NCBI RefSeq assembly: GCF_014649375.1
Contig: NZ_BMSX01000019.1
Coordinates: 62,001 to 126,000 of the forward strand
Origin: Streptomyces aurantiogriseus
Lineage (GTDB): Bacteria; Actinomycetota; Actinomycetes; Streptomycetales; Streptomycetaceae
Length of the DNA: 64,000 nt
Direction: 5' to 3'
Part shown: positions 56,710-64,000 of the stretch, piece by piece
How positions within the stretch are numbered: the stretch's first letter is position 1
Layout: every line of letters begins with the position of its first letter
Made by a program: the position numbers and the translations under genes
Notes under the pieces: generated by a model
Database searches by the model: none
What the model saw: the letters and a program-made list of their open reading frames with translations, nothing else
Told to the model about the DNA's origin: nothing

Positions 56710-57870
56710 TCAGCGGCGCATGCCGGCGGGTCGGCCGCCGAGTCCCAGCGCCCGTGCGACGTTGTTCTTCTGGATCTCGTTGGTCCCGGAGAAGATCCGG
56801 GCAGGTACGGCGTCGCACAGCAGGGCGTGGGACTCGCCGTCGAGAATGCCGAGCGCACCACGGAGCTGGACGGCGTCCAGACCGAGTTGCACCGCCGCCT
56901 CGCTCACCGCCAGCTTCGCCAGCGCCGGGCCGACCTCGTCGTCGCTGCCGTCCGCCAGAGCCCTGGCGGCCTTGTAGAGCATCAGCCGCGCCGACTCGTA
57001 CCGCAGCATCATGTCCACGACCCGGTGGCTGACGGCCTGGAAGGAGCCGATGGCGGCCTCGAACTGCCGACGCTGCCTCACATGCTCCACCGTGGTGTCC
57101 AGGACCCGCTTCATGGCCCCCAGGTAGGCCGCGAACAGGCACGTCCGTTCCCACCTCATCGACGACGCGAAGACGGCCGCACCCGACCCCTCCGCGCCCA
57201 GCACCTGATCGGCGGGCACCGCGCAGTCCTCGAAGTGGACGTCGGCCATAGGGGATCCGTGCAGCCCGGTCTTCCCGTAGCGGCGGCCGACGCTCAGCCC
57301 AGGGGTTCCGGCCCGGACGAGGAAGGTGGTCAGGCCGAAGAAGCCGCCGCCCGGGGCGGTGGCGGCCTGCACCACGAAGACGTCGGCGACGGGCGCGTTG
57401 GTGATGAAGCACTTGGAACCGTTCAGCACGTAACGTCCACCGTCCCGCACGGCACGGGTACGCAGGCGGAGCGCGTCCGATCCGGCTTCCGGTTCGGTGA
57501 CACCGTGCGCCGCGATCCACTCGCCCGAGGCGAGGGCGGGCAGCCAGCGGCGCTTCTGTTCCTCGGTGCCGAACTCGACCACCGGCATCACGGCCGCGAA
57601 CAGGTGCGCCGCCACCGAGAAGACGAACCCGGTGTCGGTGCAGCCCTGCCCGAGCGCCTCCGTCATCGCCGCGGCGCAGACGGCGTCCAGGCCGCTGCCG
57701 CCGTACGCGACGGGGACGGTGCTGCCGACCAGCCCCTGCTTGCCGGCCAGCCGCCAGCGGCGCCGGAAGTCGTCCGGGTCGAACTCGGGCGGCGCGGTGA
57801 GTTCACCACCCGCGAAGCGCACGACCATGTCGCGCATCTCCTCGGTCTCTGCGTCGAAGTCGAAGTTCAT
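56710..57870 (-). CDS. redW: RedW, prolyl-carrier dehydrogenase (acyl-CoA dehydrogenase family)
   Basis: A 386-residue flavoprotein of the acyl-CoA dehydrogenase family. Segments include GVTEPEAGSDALRL (FAD/substrate loop), FITNAPVADVFVV, the QRRQFEAAIGSFQAV helix and the C-terminal ARIFSGTNEIQKNNVARALGL. RedW oxidises prolyl-S-RedO to pyrrolyl-2-carboxyl-S-RedO in two two-electron steps. The ATG at 57870 overlaps the redX stop (ATGA), so redX, redW and redY form one operon. Confidence 0.92.
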   Translation of the reverse strand: MNFDFDAETEEMRDMVVRFAGGELTAPPEFDPDDFRRRWRLAGKQGLVGSTVPVAYGGSGLDAVCAAAMTEALGQGCTDTGFVFSVAAHLFAAVMPVVEFGTEEQKRRWLPALASGEWIAAHGVTEPEAGSDALRLRTRAVRDGGRYVLNGSKCFITNAPVADVFVVQAATAPGGGFFGLTTFLVRAGTPGLSVGRRYGKTGLHGSPMADVHFEDCAVPADQVLGAEGSGAAVFASSMRWERTCLFAAYLGAMKRVLDTTVEHVRQRRQFEAAIGSFQAVSHRVVDMMLRYESARLMLYKAARALADGSDDEVGPALAKLAVSEAAVQLGLDAVQLRGALGILDGESHALLCDAVPARIFSGTNEIQKNNVARALGLGGRPAGMRR

Positions 57871-60800
57871 CGGGCTCCGTCCGTCACTTCCTCGATCAGC
57901 AGGTGGTAGTTGATGCCGCCGGTGCCGAAGGAGCTCACGGCCGCGCGCCGCGGCCGCCCCGGCACCGGCTCCCAGGGGGCCGGAGCCGTGGCCACACGTG
58001 CGGGGATGCTCTCCAGCTCCCGCACCAGCTCCGGGTTCAGCGTGCGGAGATTGACGTTCGGCGGGAGCGTCCGGGCCCTGAGGGCCTGTACGACGCGCAG
58101 CAGCCCCGCGCCGCCCGCCGCGGCGAAGGTATGGCCGAAGAACGACTTGGCCGACCCGATGTGGAGCGGGCGGCCGCGCCGCCGTCCGCCGTACACGCGA
58201 GCCGCCGCCGTCACCTCCACTCGGTCGCCGACGCGGGTGCCGGTGCCGTGGGCCTCCAGGTAGTCGACGTCGGCGGGGCCGAAGTCGACCTGCTCGAAGG
58301 CCCGCTCGATGGCGCGGACCTGGCCGGCGACATCCGGTGCGATGAGGGACTTGGCGTCGTTGGACGCGCCGACGGCGCGCAGCACCGCGACGACGGGATC
58401 GCCGTCGCGCACCGCGTCCCGGTAGCGCCTGAGCAGGAACAGGGCACAGCCGTCGCCCGGCGTGAACCCGTCGGCCCGCACGTCGAAGGGGGTGATCCTT
58501 TCGTGCGAGAGCAGCCCCAGACCCGAGCAGAGCACCAAGTCGCGGGCGTTGCAGGGCAGTTCCACGCCGCCGGCGACGGCGTAGTCCGCGCTGCCCGACC
58601 GTAGACGGCTCACGGCCACGTCGAGGGCGGCCAGCGACGACGCGCACGCCGCCTCCACGGCCACCGGCACGGCGGCCAGGCCGTGTTCGTTCGCCAGCAG
58701 CGCGGCCACGCCGCCGGCGAGACAGCCGTCGAGCGCCGCCGGGGAATCCGCGTCCGGCACCTCGCCGTAGCACTCGCGGACCAGCTTGAGCACGGCCCGC
58801 AGTTCGTCCGCCGAGAGGTGGCCGAGCGCGCCGAGTCCGCGCACCTCGGCCTCGTACTCGTCCAGGCGGAGCCTCGCGTTGACGTGACGCTCCCGGGACA
58901 GGCCGAGGTTGCTGCCGACGGCGATCAGGCCGGTGCCGGTCAGCGTGGCCTGCGGACGGCCGCGCCCGGCGAACAACTCGCCGGCGACCGCCAGCGTCAG
59001 CCGCTGGGCGGCATCCAGGGCCGCGTAACGCCGGGGCGGTATGCGCAGGCCGGACGGCGGCTCCTGAGGCGCCCGCACCGGGGCGCCGTGGTCGGTGTAG
59101 GTGTGCGACAGGCTGAGCACGCCCGGGGCGTGGTACAGCTCCCGGTCGAGCAGCGCCTCGGGCAACGGCCCGATACGGTCCCGGCCGGAGAGCATGGCCT
59201 GCCAGAAGACGTCGGCGTCGCGCGCACCGGCGAAACGGCCGGCGAAACCGACCACCGCGACGGGTTCGGCGGCGCGGGCCGCCAGCGGGACGGGTTCGGC
59301 GGCACGGGCCGCCAGCGCGACGGCAGGCGGGCGCGCGGTCACCTCGGGTTCGGCCGCAGAGGCCCCTGTCGGCACAGCAGCCCCACCGGCACCCACCACC
59401 GGGTCGGCCGCACAGGCCTCCGCCGATACGGCGGGCCCGCAGGCGCGCACATCGCGCGCGGCCGCGTCCGGCACGTGCTCCTCCAGGATCAGGTGGCACA
59501 GCGTCCCGGTGAGGGACGCGGCGCTGACCACGGCCCTGCGGGGCCCACCGTCCCTCGGCGCGGGCCAGGGTTCCGCCGCCCGGGGGACACGGAACGGCGC
59601 GGTCAAGGCGCCGGGTCCGGCGGGGTCGGCCGTCGCCCTGGCGGAACGGTCGCCCGCCGGTCCCGCGTGCGGGCTCAGCGGCGGGAGCGTGCGGTGGTAG
59701 AGCGCCAACGCGACCTTGGTGACGCTGGCGAGCCCGGCGTTGGCGAAGGTGTGCCCCAGCCGGTCCCGGGCGCTGCCGAGCGCCACGGAGCCGGGGGCCG
59801 CCTCCGCGAACAGCGCGGCCAGCGCGTCGAGTTCGGCCCTGGTCTCGGCGCCCACCCCGTAGCCGGCGCACTCGACGTACTGCACCGAGACGGGAGGGAT
59901 GCCGACTCTCCCGTGGCCGGCCGCGGCTGCCGCACGGCGCGGTCGCGATGCCGTGGGGTAGCGGAAGACGCCAGGGCGCGCGTCGTGGTGCAGCGAGCAG
60001 TCACGGATCGTCGCGTAGACGCGGTCGCCGTCGTGGAACGCCGACGACAGACGCTTCAGCAGCAGCGCACCTACGCCCTCACCCGGCACGAAGCCCGTGC
60101 CGTCCGGGTCGAGGGGCCGGGCGAGAGGCGCGTGGAGACCCTTCGCCGCCAGGGCGCGGGAGAGGAAGCGGCCCTCCCATTGCTGGCCCGCGAGTACCAG
60201 GACGGCGTCCGAGGAGCCGCCGAGCAGGCTGTCGACCGCGAGGGCGAGCCCCAGATGGGAGGTGACGTCGGCGGACTCCAGGGCCAGGGTGCGCCCACGC
60301 AGCTTGAAGGCGGACGCCACCCGCGCCGGGATGGTGCCGGCCATCTCGCCGACCCGGTCGTGCGGCGACGCGCCGAGGCGCCGTGACAGCGCCGTGCGGA
60401 ACTCCTCGGCCGCCAGGTCCGCGGCGTCCTGACCGGAGCCGCCGAACTCCTGCCCGGACAGCACCCGCCGCAGATCGCGGGCGTAGCGACTGCCCTCGAC
60501 GCGCAGGGCGTTGGCGTACTGACGGTCGAGGCCGAAGCAGGTGCCGGCGATCACGTCGGTGCGGTCGGTCGGCAGTGCCCGCCGCGGGTGTCCTGCGTCG
60601 TCGAGGCACTGGCGCGCCGCCTCCAGCATGAGGAGTTGCATCCGGGCCAGGGACCTCGCCTGTGCGGGCGGAATGCCGAACCGGGCGACGTCGACGGCGA
60701 CATCGGCCAGTCCCCGTACGGCGTCCGGATCCGGCTGCTCCCGGGCCGTGAGCAACCGCCAGTAGGCGTCGGCGCCGCGCGCGTGCGGGTAGAGCGCCGC

Positions 60801-60878
60801 GATTCCGACGAGGGCGACCGGCTCTCGCCGCGCGGTACCGCCGTCCGGGCCGGTGCAGGGGTCCGGCGTAGGGCGCAT
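57867..60878 (-). CDS. redX: RedX, double ketosynthase-like condensing enzyme
   Basis: A 1003-residue protein with two KS folds. In the N-terminal one (about 18-330) the active-site Cys is lost: the nucleophile region reads LESADVTSHLGLALAV, and a PGEGVGALLLKRL tail is kept. The C-terminal one (about 545-1000) is intact, with Cys in VEAACASSLAAL, His in LEAHGTGTRVGD and Lys/His in SAKSFFGHTFAAAGG. RedX extends the pyrrolyl thioester from RedO with a malonyl-RedN unit. The linker holds repeated AARAAEPV-type segments. The ATG at 60878 follows GAGGAG by 9 nt. No in-frame upstream start exists before the redD stop. Confidence 0.9.
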   Translation of the reverse strand: MRPTPDPCTGPDGGTARREPVALVGIAALYPHARGADAYWRLLTAREQPDPDAVRGLADVAVDVARFGIPPAQARSLARMQLLMLEAARQCLDDAGHPRRALPTDRTDVIAGTCFGLDRQYANALRVEGSRYARDLRRVLSGQEFGGSGQDAADLAAEEFRTALSRRLGASPHDRVGEMAGTIPARVASAFKLRGRTLALESADVTSHLGLALAVDSLLGGSSDAVLVLAGQQWEGRFLSRALAAKGLHAPLARPLDPDGTGFVPGEGVGALLLKRLSSAFHDGDRVYATIRDCSLHHDARPGVFRYPTASRPRRAAAAAGHGRVGIPPVSVQYVECAGYGVGAETRAELDALAALFAEAAPGSVALGSARDRLGHTFANAGLASVTKVALALYHRTLPPLSPHAGPAGDRSARATADPAGPGALTAPFRVPRAAEPWPAPRDGGPRRAVVSAASLTGTLCHLILEEHVPDAAARDVRACGPAVSAEACAADPVVGAGGAAVPTGASAAEPEVTARPPAVALAARAAEPVPLAARAAEPVAVVGFAGRFAGARDADVFWQAMLSGRDRIGPLPEALLDRELYHAPGVLSLSHTYTDHGAPVRAPQEPPSGLRIPPRRYAALDAAQRLTLAVAGELFAGRGRPQATLTGTGLIAVGSNLGLSRERHVNARLRLDEYEAEVRGLGALGHLSADELRAVLKLVRECYGEVPDADSPAALDGCLAGGVAALLANEHGLAAVPVAVEAACASSLAALDVAVSRLRSGSADYAVAGGVELPCNARDLVLCSGLGLLSHERITPFDVRADGFTPGDGCALFLLRRYRDAVRDGDPVVAVLRAVGASNDAKSLIAPDVAGQVRAIERAFEQVDFGPADVDYLEAHGTGTRVGDRVEVTAAARVYGGRRRGRPLHIGSAKSFFGHTFAAAGGAGLLRVVQALRARTLPPNVNLRTLNPELVRELESIPARVATAPAPWEPVPGRPRRAAVSSFGTGGINYHLLIEEVTDGAR

Positions 60879-61000
60879 CTCGGTGGACTCCTCTTCCTGG
60901 GTGGCCGTTTTCCCGGCTTCCTCGGTGGCCGTCTCCCCGGCGGCCGCGCCGGCCCTCGCCGGCGCCTCCTCGGCGGTCGCGACCCCATCCCGCCCGGTCG

Positions 61001-61825
61001 TCAGACCGCCAGCAGGCCGTCATGGCCCCGTTCCCGGCGCAGTCGCCACACGGCGGCGGGATGGGTCAGCACGGGGTCCTGCGCCAGGATCTCGGCGTGC
61101 AGGCGTTGCATCCGCGCACCCGGCAGAATGCCCAGCTCCTCGTCGAACCGCTGCCGGGTTCGGCGGAACAGCTCCAGGGCGTCGCCCTGCCGCCCCGACC
61201 GGTACAGAGCGAGCAGGAGCAGCTCGCAGAAGTGTTCCCGGAGCGGATACTGGGCCACCAGCCGCCGCAGCTCGGCGACCGCCTGCGGTTCGTCGCCGAG
61301 CGCCAGCCTGGCGCCGGCCAGTTGCTCCCAGGCCGTCAGCCGGCGCTCCTCGAACAGCACTGCCGCGCTCCGGCAGCGCAGGCCCTCGCCCGCGTCGATC
61401 AGCGCCGGTCCGCGCCACAGGCCCAGGGCGGCCTCCAGCAGCCGCAGGGCCCTGTCGGGGGCGGTGGGCAGCACCGTCGCGCCCTGAGAGGCCAGATCGA
61501 GGAACCGGTTGCCGTCGACGCAGTCGCGCGGCACGTCCAGCAGGTAGCCGTTGGACAGCGCCCGCAGCACGCTCGTCTCGCGCTCCCCGTTCCGCCCGGG
61601 CCGGTCCAGCAGCCTGCGGACACGGGTCGCGTGAGCCTGCAGGGCGTTGCGGGGGTTGCCGAGCGGATGACCCGACCACAGCTCCTCGGCGAGTTCGAGA
61701 TGCGAGATGGCGTGGCCCGCCTCCAGCGCGAGCGTGGTGAGCAAGGCCCGGACCTTGCCGGCCCGGACCTCGTACGTCCGCTCCCCGACGGTGACGGATA
61801 CCGGGCCGAGAACATTGATCTGCAC
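61001..61825 (-). CDS. redD: RedD, SARP-family pathway activator
   Basis: A 274-residue activator. The OmpR-like winged HTH (about 1-90) reads INVLGPVSVTVGERTYEV, GKVRALLTTLALEAG; the BTAD domain (about 98-240) ends near QLAGARLALGDEPQAVAELR and FRRTRQRFDEELGILPG. The GTG at 61825 is chosen because GGGGGA lies 5 nt upstream; an ATG at 61873 in frame has no RBS. SARPs bind heptamer repeats at 11-bp pitch near -35, as found in the redP/redQ spacer. It lies 122 bp upstream of redX on the same strand and may also drive it. Confidence 0.9.
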   Translation of the reverse strand: MQINVLGPVSVTVGERTYEVRAGKVRALLTTLALEAGHAISHLELAEELWSGHPLGNPRNALQAHATRVRRLLDRPGRNGERETSVLRALSNGYLLDVPRDCVDGNRFLDLASQGATVLPTAPDRALRLLEAALGLWRGPALIDAGEGLRCRSAAVLFEERRLTAWEQLAGARLALGDEPQAVAELRRLVAQYPLREHFCELLLLALYRSGRQGDALELFRRTRQRFDEELGILPGARMQRLHAEILAQDPVLTHPAAVWRLRRERGHDGLLAV

Positions 61826-62133
61826 AGACGTCCCCCAGATGTCGAACTCGCACAGGAATCTGCACCGGAGCATCCGGAATGCCCCGTCACGCCGACAGGA
61901 TGCGCAGGCGGCCCTCTCCTGGCCCGATGTCCACGGATCTTTCCGTCAATGCGGAAGTCGGAATGCGACGCCCTGTCCACCGACCATTCTCACAGCCTCC
62001 CCGACCGACGTCATCAGCCCACTGATCTGCTTTTTTCTGAACGGAAGTTGGGGTGCCCAGGGCCGCATCATCCTTTCGTTCGGATCCTCCGGTACTCCAG
62101 CACGCGGTACGTCAGGAGAGTGGGCACGGGGGT
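61826..62133. other. redD upstream region
   Basis: This 308-bp spacer should contain the redD promoter. It has local AT-rich stretches (for example near 62030) and a TTGACG-like -35 candidate on the minus strand around 61938-61944, but no well-spaced -10. A 41-codon frame (62071 to 61946, minus) has a weak AAGGA before its ATG and no recognisable domain. No heptamer array like that at redP/redQ is visible. Confidence 0.4.
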
Positions 62134-62715
62134 TCAGCTCGCCGGTGTCGCCTCCACCGCCGCGAGGTCGAGGGCGATGTCGACGATCATGTCCTCCTGG
62201 CCGCCGACCAGGCCACGGCGGCCGACCTCGAGCAGCAGTGTCCGGGCGTCGACGCCGTAGTGCCGGGCGGCGATCTCGGCGTGGCGGAGGAAGGACGAGT
62301 ACACGCCTCCGTAGCCGAGGGTGAGCGTCTCGCGGTCGACCTGCACCGGGCGGTCCCGGAGGGGGCGGACGAGGTCGTCGGCGGCGCCCTGGAGGGCGAA
62401 CAGGTCGCAGCCGTGCTTCCAGCCCTCCAGGTTCGCCACGGCGATGAACGCCTCGATCGGGCAGTTCCCCGCGCCGGCGCCCTGCCCGGCCAGGGAGGCG
62501 TCGACGCGGGTCACGCCCTCCTCCACACGGCCACGACGCTGTTGGCGACCGACAGGGAGAGGTTCTCGTGGGCGTGGATACCGATCTCGGTCGCCGGGTC
62601 GAGGACGTCGCGGTAGGCACGGACGCGGTCGCGAACCCCGTCCATGGTGAGCCGGCCGCCGGAGTCGGTGACGTAGACGCAGTGAGCGCCGTAGGACTTG
62701 AGCGACTCGCTGAGT
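62134..62715 (-). pseudogene. Truncated, frameshifted 4-hydroxy-2-oxovalerate aldolase
   Basis: Two minus-strand frames together give the C-terminal half of an MhpE/DmpG-type aldolase. The first (about 62715 to 62515) reads SYGAHCVYVTDSGGRLTMDG and IGIHAHENLSLSVANSVVAV. The second (about 62520 to 62134) reads GVTRVDASLAGQGAGAGNCP, then IEAFIAVANL and YGGVYSSFLRHAE to the end. A frameshift occurs near 62515-62525, and the TIM-barrel N-terminal half is missing. It is inactive. In meta-cleavage pathways this enzyme acts with an acetaldehyde dehydrogenase, neither of which is complete here. Confidence 0.8.
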
Positions 62716-63535
62716 GCCCACATCGAGCACTACTACGCCACCGTGCCGTTGCTGTTCGCCGACGCCGAAGAGTTCGGTTCGTTACGGCTGTTCGTGCGCA
62801 GGAAGGCAGGTTCCCCGTACTACGGCGGCCCCAGCCATGCCCAACCCACTGCAGAAGGGGCCTCGGCCGTCACCGCCGCTGACATCGCCCGGGTGCGGGC
62901 CCAGCAGCGCGAACTCGGCGTGCCGGAGGCTTTCGAGTGGCTGGCCGAGGCGGCGCTGACGCTGCGTTCCTGTATCGAGGCCGCCGGCCTGCCAGTGGCG
63001 GAACGCCCGCTGATGGCTCTGGATCCGCACCACCCGGTGGGGCCGCAGCCGTTGCCCGAGGGCGTGACGCTCCGTGCGCTGACAGCCGAGGACCCCGCGT
63101 TGCCCGCAGCTCTCGCCCTGCCGCGCCTGGCTTTCGCTGAGGAGGGCACTGCGGTGGGCTCGGCGGGCCGTGAGGAGCTGTGGGTGGTGGCCGAGGAGCT
63201 GGCCGAGGACGGCACGGTGGCAACGACCCGCCCCACGATCCGTGCCGGGCACAAAACACTCATCGCCGCCATCGCCTCGGACGGCGCCCCGCTGGCCGTG
63301 GGCCACTACCACCCGGCGAACGGCACCACCGAGATCGGCGGCATCGGCACGCTTCCCATAGCCCGCGACCAGGGCCGCCGTCACGGCGGCCCTGGTCACC
63401 CACGCGCGCGAGAACGGGGTGCGCACCGTCTTCCTCGCCTATGCGCAGGACGCCGTCGCTCGCGTGTACTCACGCCTGGGATTCCGCCCTGCCGGCAGCA
63501 CCTTTCTGATCGCCAACCAACCCGCGCGATCGTAG
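62716..63535 (+). pseudogene. GNAT-family acetyltransferase, frameshifted and probably 5'-truncated
   Basis: The plus strand encodes IEHYYATVPLLFADAEEFGS, FVRRKAGSPYYGGPS, VRAQQRELGVPEAFEWL and later VTLRALTAEDPALP in one frame, a family of large GNAT proteins. Near 63365-63395 homology moves to another frame that reads VTAALVTHARENGVRTVFLA and VYSRLGFRPAGSTFLI, ending with TAG at 63533-63535. One frame has no stop before the window edge. The acetyl-CoA loop lies at the frameshift. No good start codon or RBS is found before the homology, which begins where the aldolase remnant ends. Confidence 0.7.
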
Positions 63536-63570
63536 GGTCGCAGGCTGGAACGGGAGACAAAGACGGCAGG

Positions 63571-64000
63571 TCATGTGTTGGTTTCCGCCTGAGGGGCAGC
63601 AGCGCGGTCGGCATCGAGTCCGGCGACCAGTCCGCGCAGGACGGGGCCGTACTCCGGGTGGGCGAGGGCGAACGCCATCTGGGCGACCAGGTAGTCGGCC
63701 GGGTTGCCGGTGTCGTACCAGCGGCCCTTGATGACCTGCCCGTACACCGCGCGCGTGGCGGCGTAGGCGTTGATGGCGTCGGTCAGATAGACCTCGCCGG
63801 TCCTGTGCTCGTACCAGCGGCGGGTCTGCTCGCGCAGTTCATCGATGATGCCGGGAGTGATGACGTAGCCGCCGATCGCCGCGTACGACGACGGGGCGGC
63901 AGCGGGCTCAGGCTTTTCGACCAGCCCGGTGATCCGCAGCTGGCCGTCTCCGAGGTCTTCCTTGACGATGGGCACGCCATAGCGCTGGGAGTCGGCGGGG
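63571..64000 (-). CDS. galU: UTP-glucose-1-phosphate uridylyltransferase, C-terminal part (cut by window edge)
   Basis: About 143 C-terminal codons are visible, with the gene's start beyond 64000. The reading frame enters as RYGVPIVKEDLGDGQLRITG, continues with GLVEKPEPAAAPSSYAAIGG (the sugar-nucleotide Lys-Pro segment of GalU), then EVYLTDAINA and KGRWYDTGNPADYLVAQM. GalU makes UDP-glucose from UTP and glucose-1-phosphate for wall, trehalose and glycan synthesis. It converges on the broken GNAT gene with a 35-bp gap and no hairpin. Confidence 0.85.
   Translation of the reverse strand, partial: PADSQRYGVPIVKEDLGDGQLRITGLVEKPEPAAAPSSYAAIGGYVITPGIIDELREQTRRWYEHRTGEVYLTDAINAYAATRAVYGQVIKGRWYDTGNPADYLVAQMAFALAHPEYGPVLRGLVAGLDADRAAAPQAETNT

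Noticed and set aside
60879..61000. N-terminal extension of redX with ETATEEAGKTATQEE-like repeat
   Set aside because: The frame is open back to near the redD stop and looks compositionally coding, but contains no ATG, GTG or TTG start codon, so redX is taken to start at 60878.
61946..62071. Small ORF upstream of redD (41 codons)
   Set aside because: Weak RBS, no recognisable feature, and lies in the promoter region; kept only as a note.

Overview
The window looks like a chromosomal segment of a Streptomyces or very close relative. GC content is very high, GTG starts and ATGA/GTGA overlaps are common, TTA codons are rare, and the largest feature is a classic Streptomyces pigment cluster. All identifications are by reading domains and motifs; no database search was run.

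Left part (1-10991) is sugar-acid metabolism. A DHA2-type exporter is followed by a divergent gluconate/idonate-type locus: an MHS-family importer and an FGGY kinase (probable gluconokinase) on the minus strand, and four NAD(P) dehydrogenases on the plus strand. The two arms face away from a spacer (5268-5446) carrying inverted repeats built on ATATGCTG. A lipoprotein with a class A beta-lactamase-like fold follows.

11060-15711 is a two-gene operon that looks like an RNA end-repair system. One protein fuses an RNA ligase to a polynucleotide-kinase-like P-loop domain. The other (976 aa) strings together an MJ1316/DUF504 RNA-end recognition domain, an EEP nuclease/phosphatase, a 2H phosphoesterase and a poly(A)-polymerase-like nucleotidyltransferase. 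DJ-1 and DUF7691 genes lie beside it.

17288-24627 is a minus-strand island that reads as methylamine/N-methylglutamate metabolism: type III glutamine synthetase (GlnT/GMAS-like), three N-methylglutamate-synthase-like subunits, a monomeric-sarcosine-oxidase-like flavoenzyme, an XRE-cupin regulator and an Amt channel.

24.8-28.7 kb is scarred DNA. A GntR C-terminal remnant abuts an alpha/beta-hydrolase C-terminal remnant, which runs directly into an intact aldehyde dehydrogenase-tautomerase-LLM monooxygenase operon. Remnants of an IS630-type transposase and a GNAT gene follow. A TetR gene and a two-gene ABC transporter then lead to a strong hairpin terminator.

32609-61825 is a prodiginine (undecylprodigiosin, red) cluster with gene order redH-I-J-K-L-M-N-O-P | Q-R-(S/T)-U-V-Z | Y-W-X-D. 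RedM, RedO, RedW, RedX, RedN and RedI make the bipyrrole aldehyde MBC. RedP, RedQ, RedR, RedJ, RedL and RedK make 2-undecylpyrrole. RedH joins the halves, RedU activates carrier proteins, and RedZ and RedD regulate. No redG (cyclising Rieske oxygenase) or redF is present, so a linear product is predicted. The redP/redQ spacer holds a symmetrical array of six GGTCAGC heptamers at 11-bp pitch, placed exactly 8 bp from two CAGACT -10 candidates, which is a strong candidate RedD (SARP) operator.

The right end (62134-64000) has a truncated, frameshifted 4-hydroxy-2-oxovalerate aldolase abutting a frameshifted GNAT gene, then the 3' part of a galU-like gene cut by the window edge.
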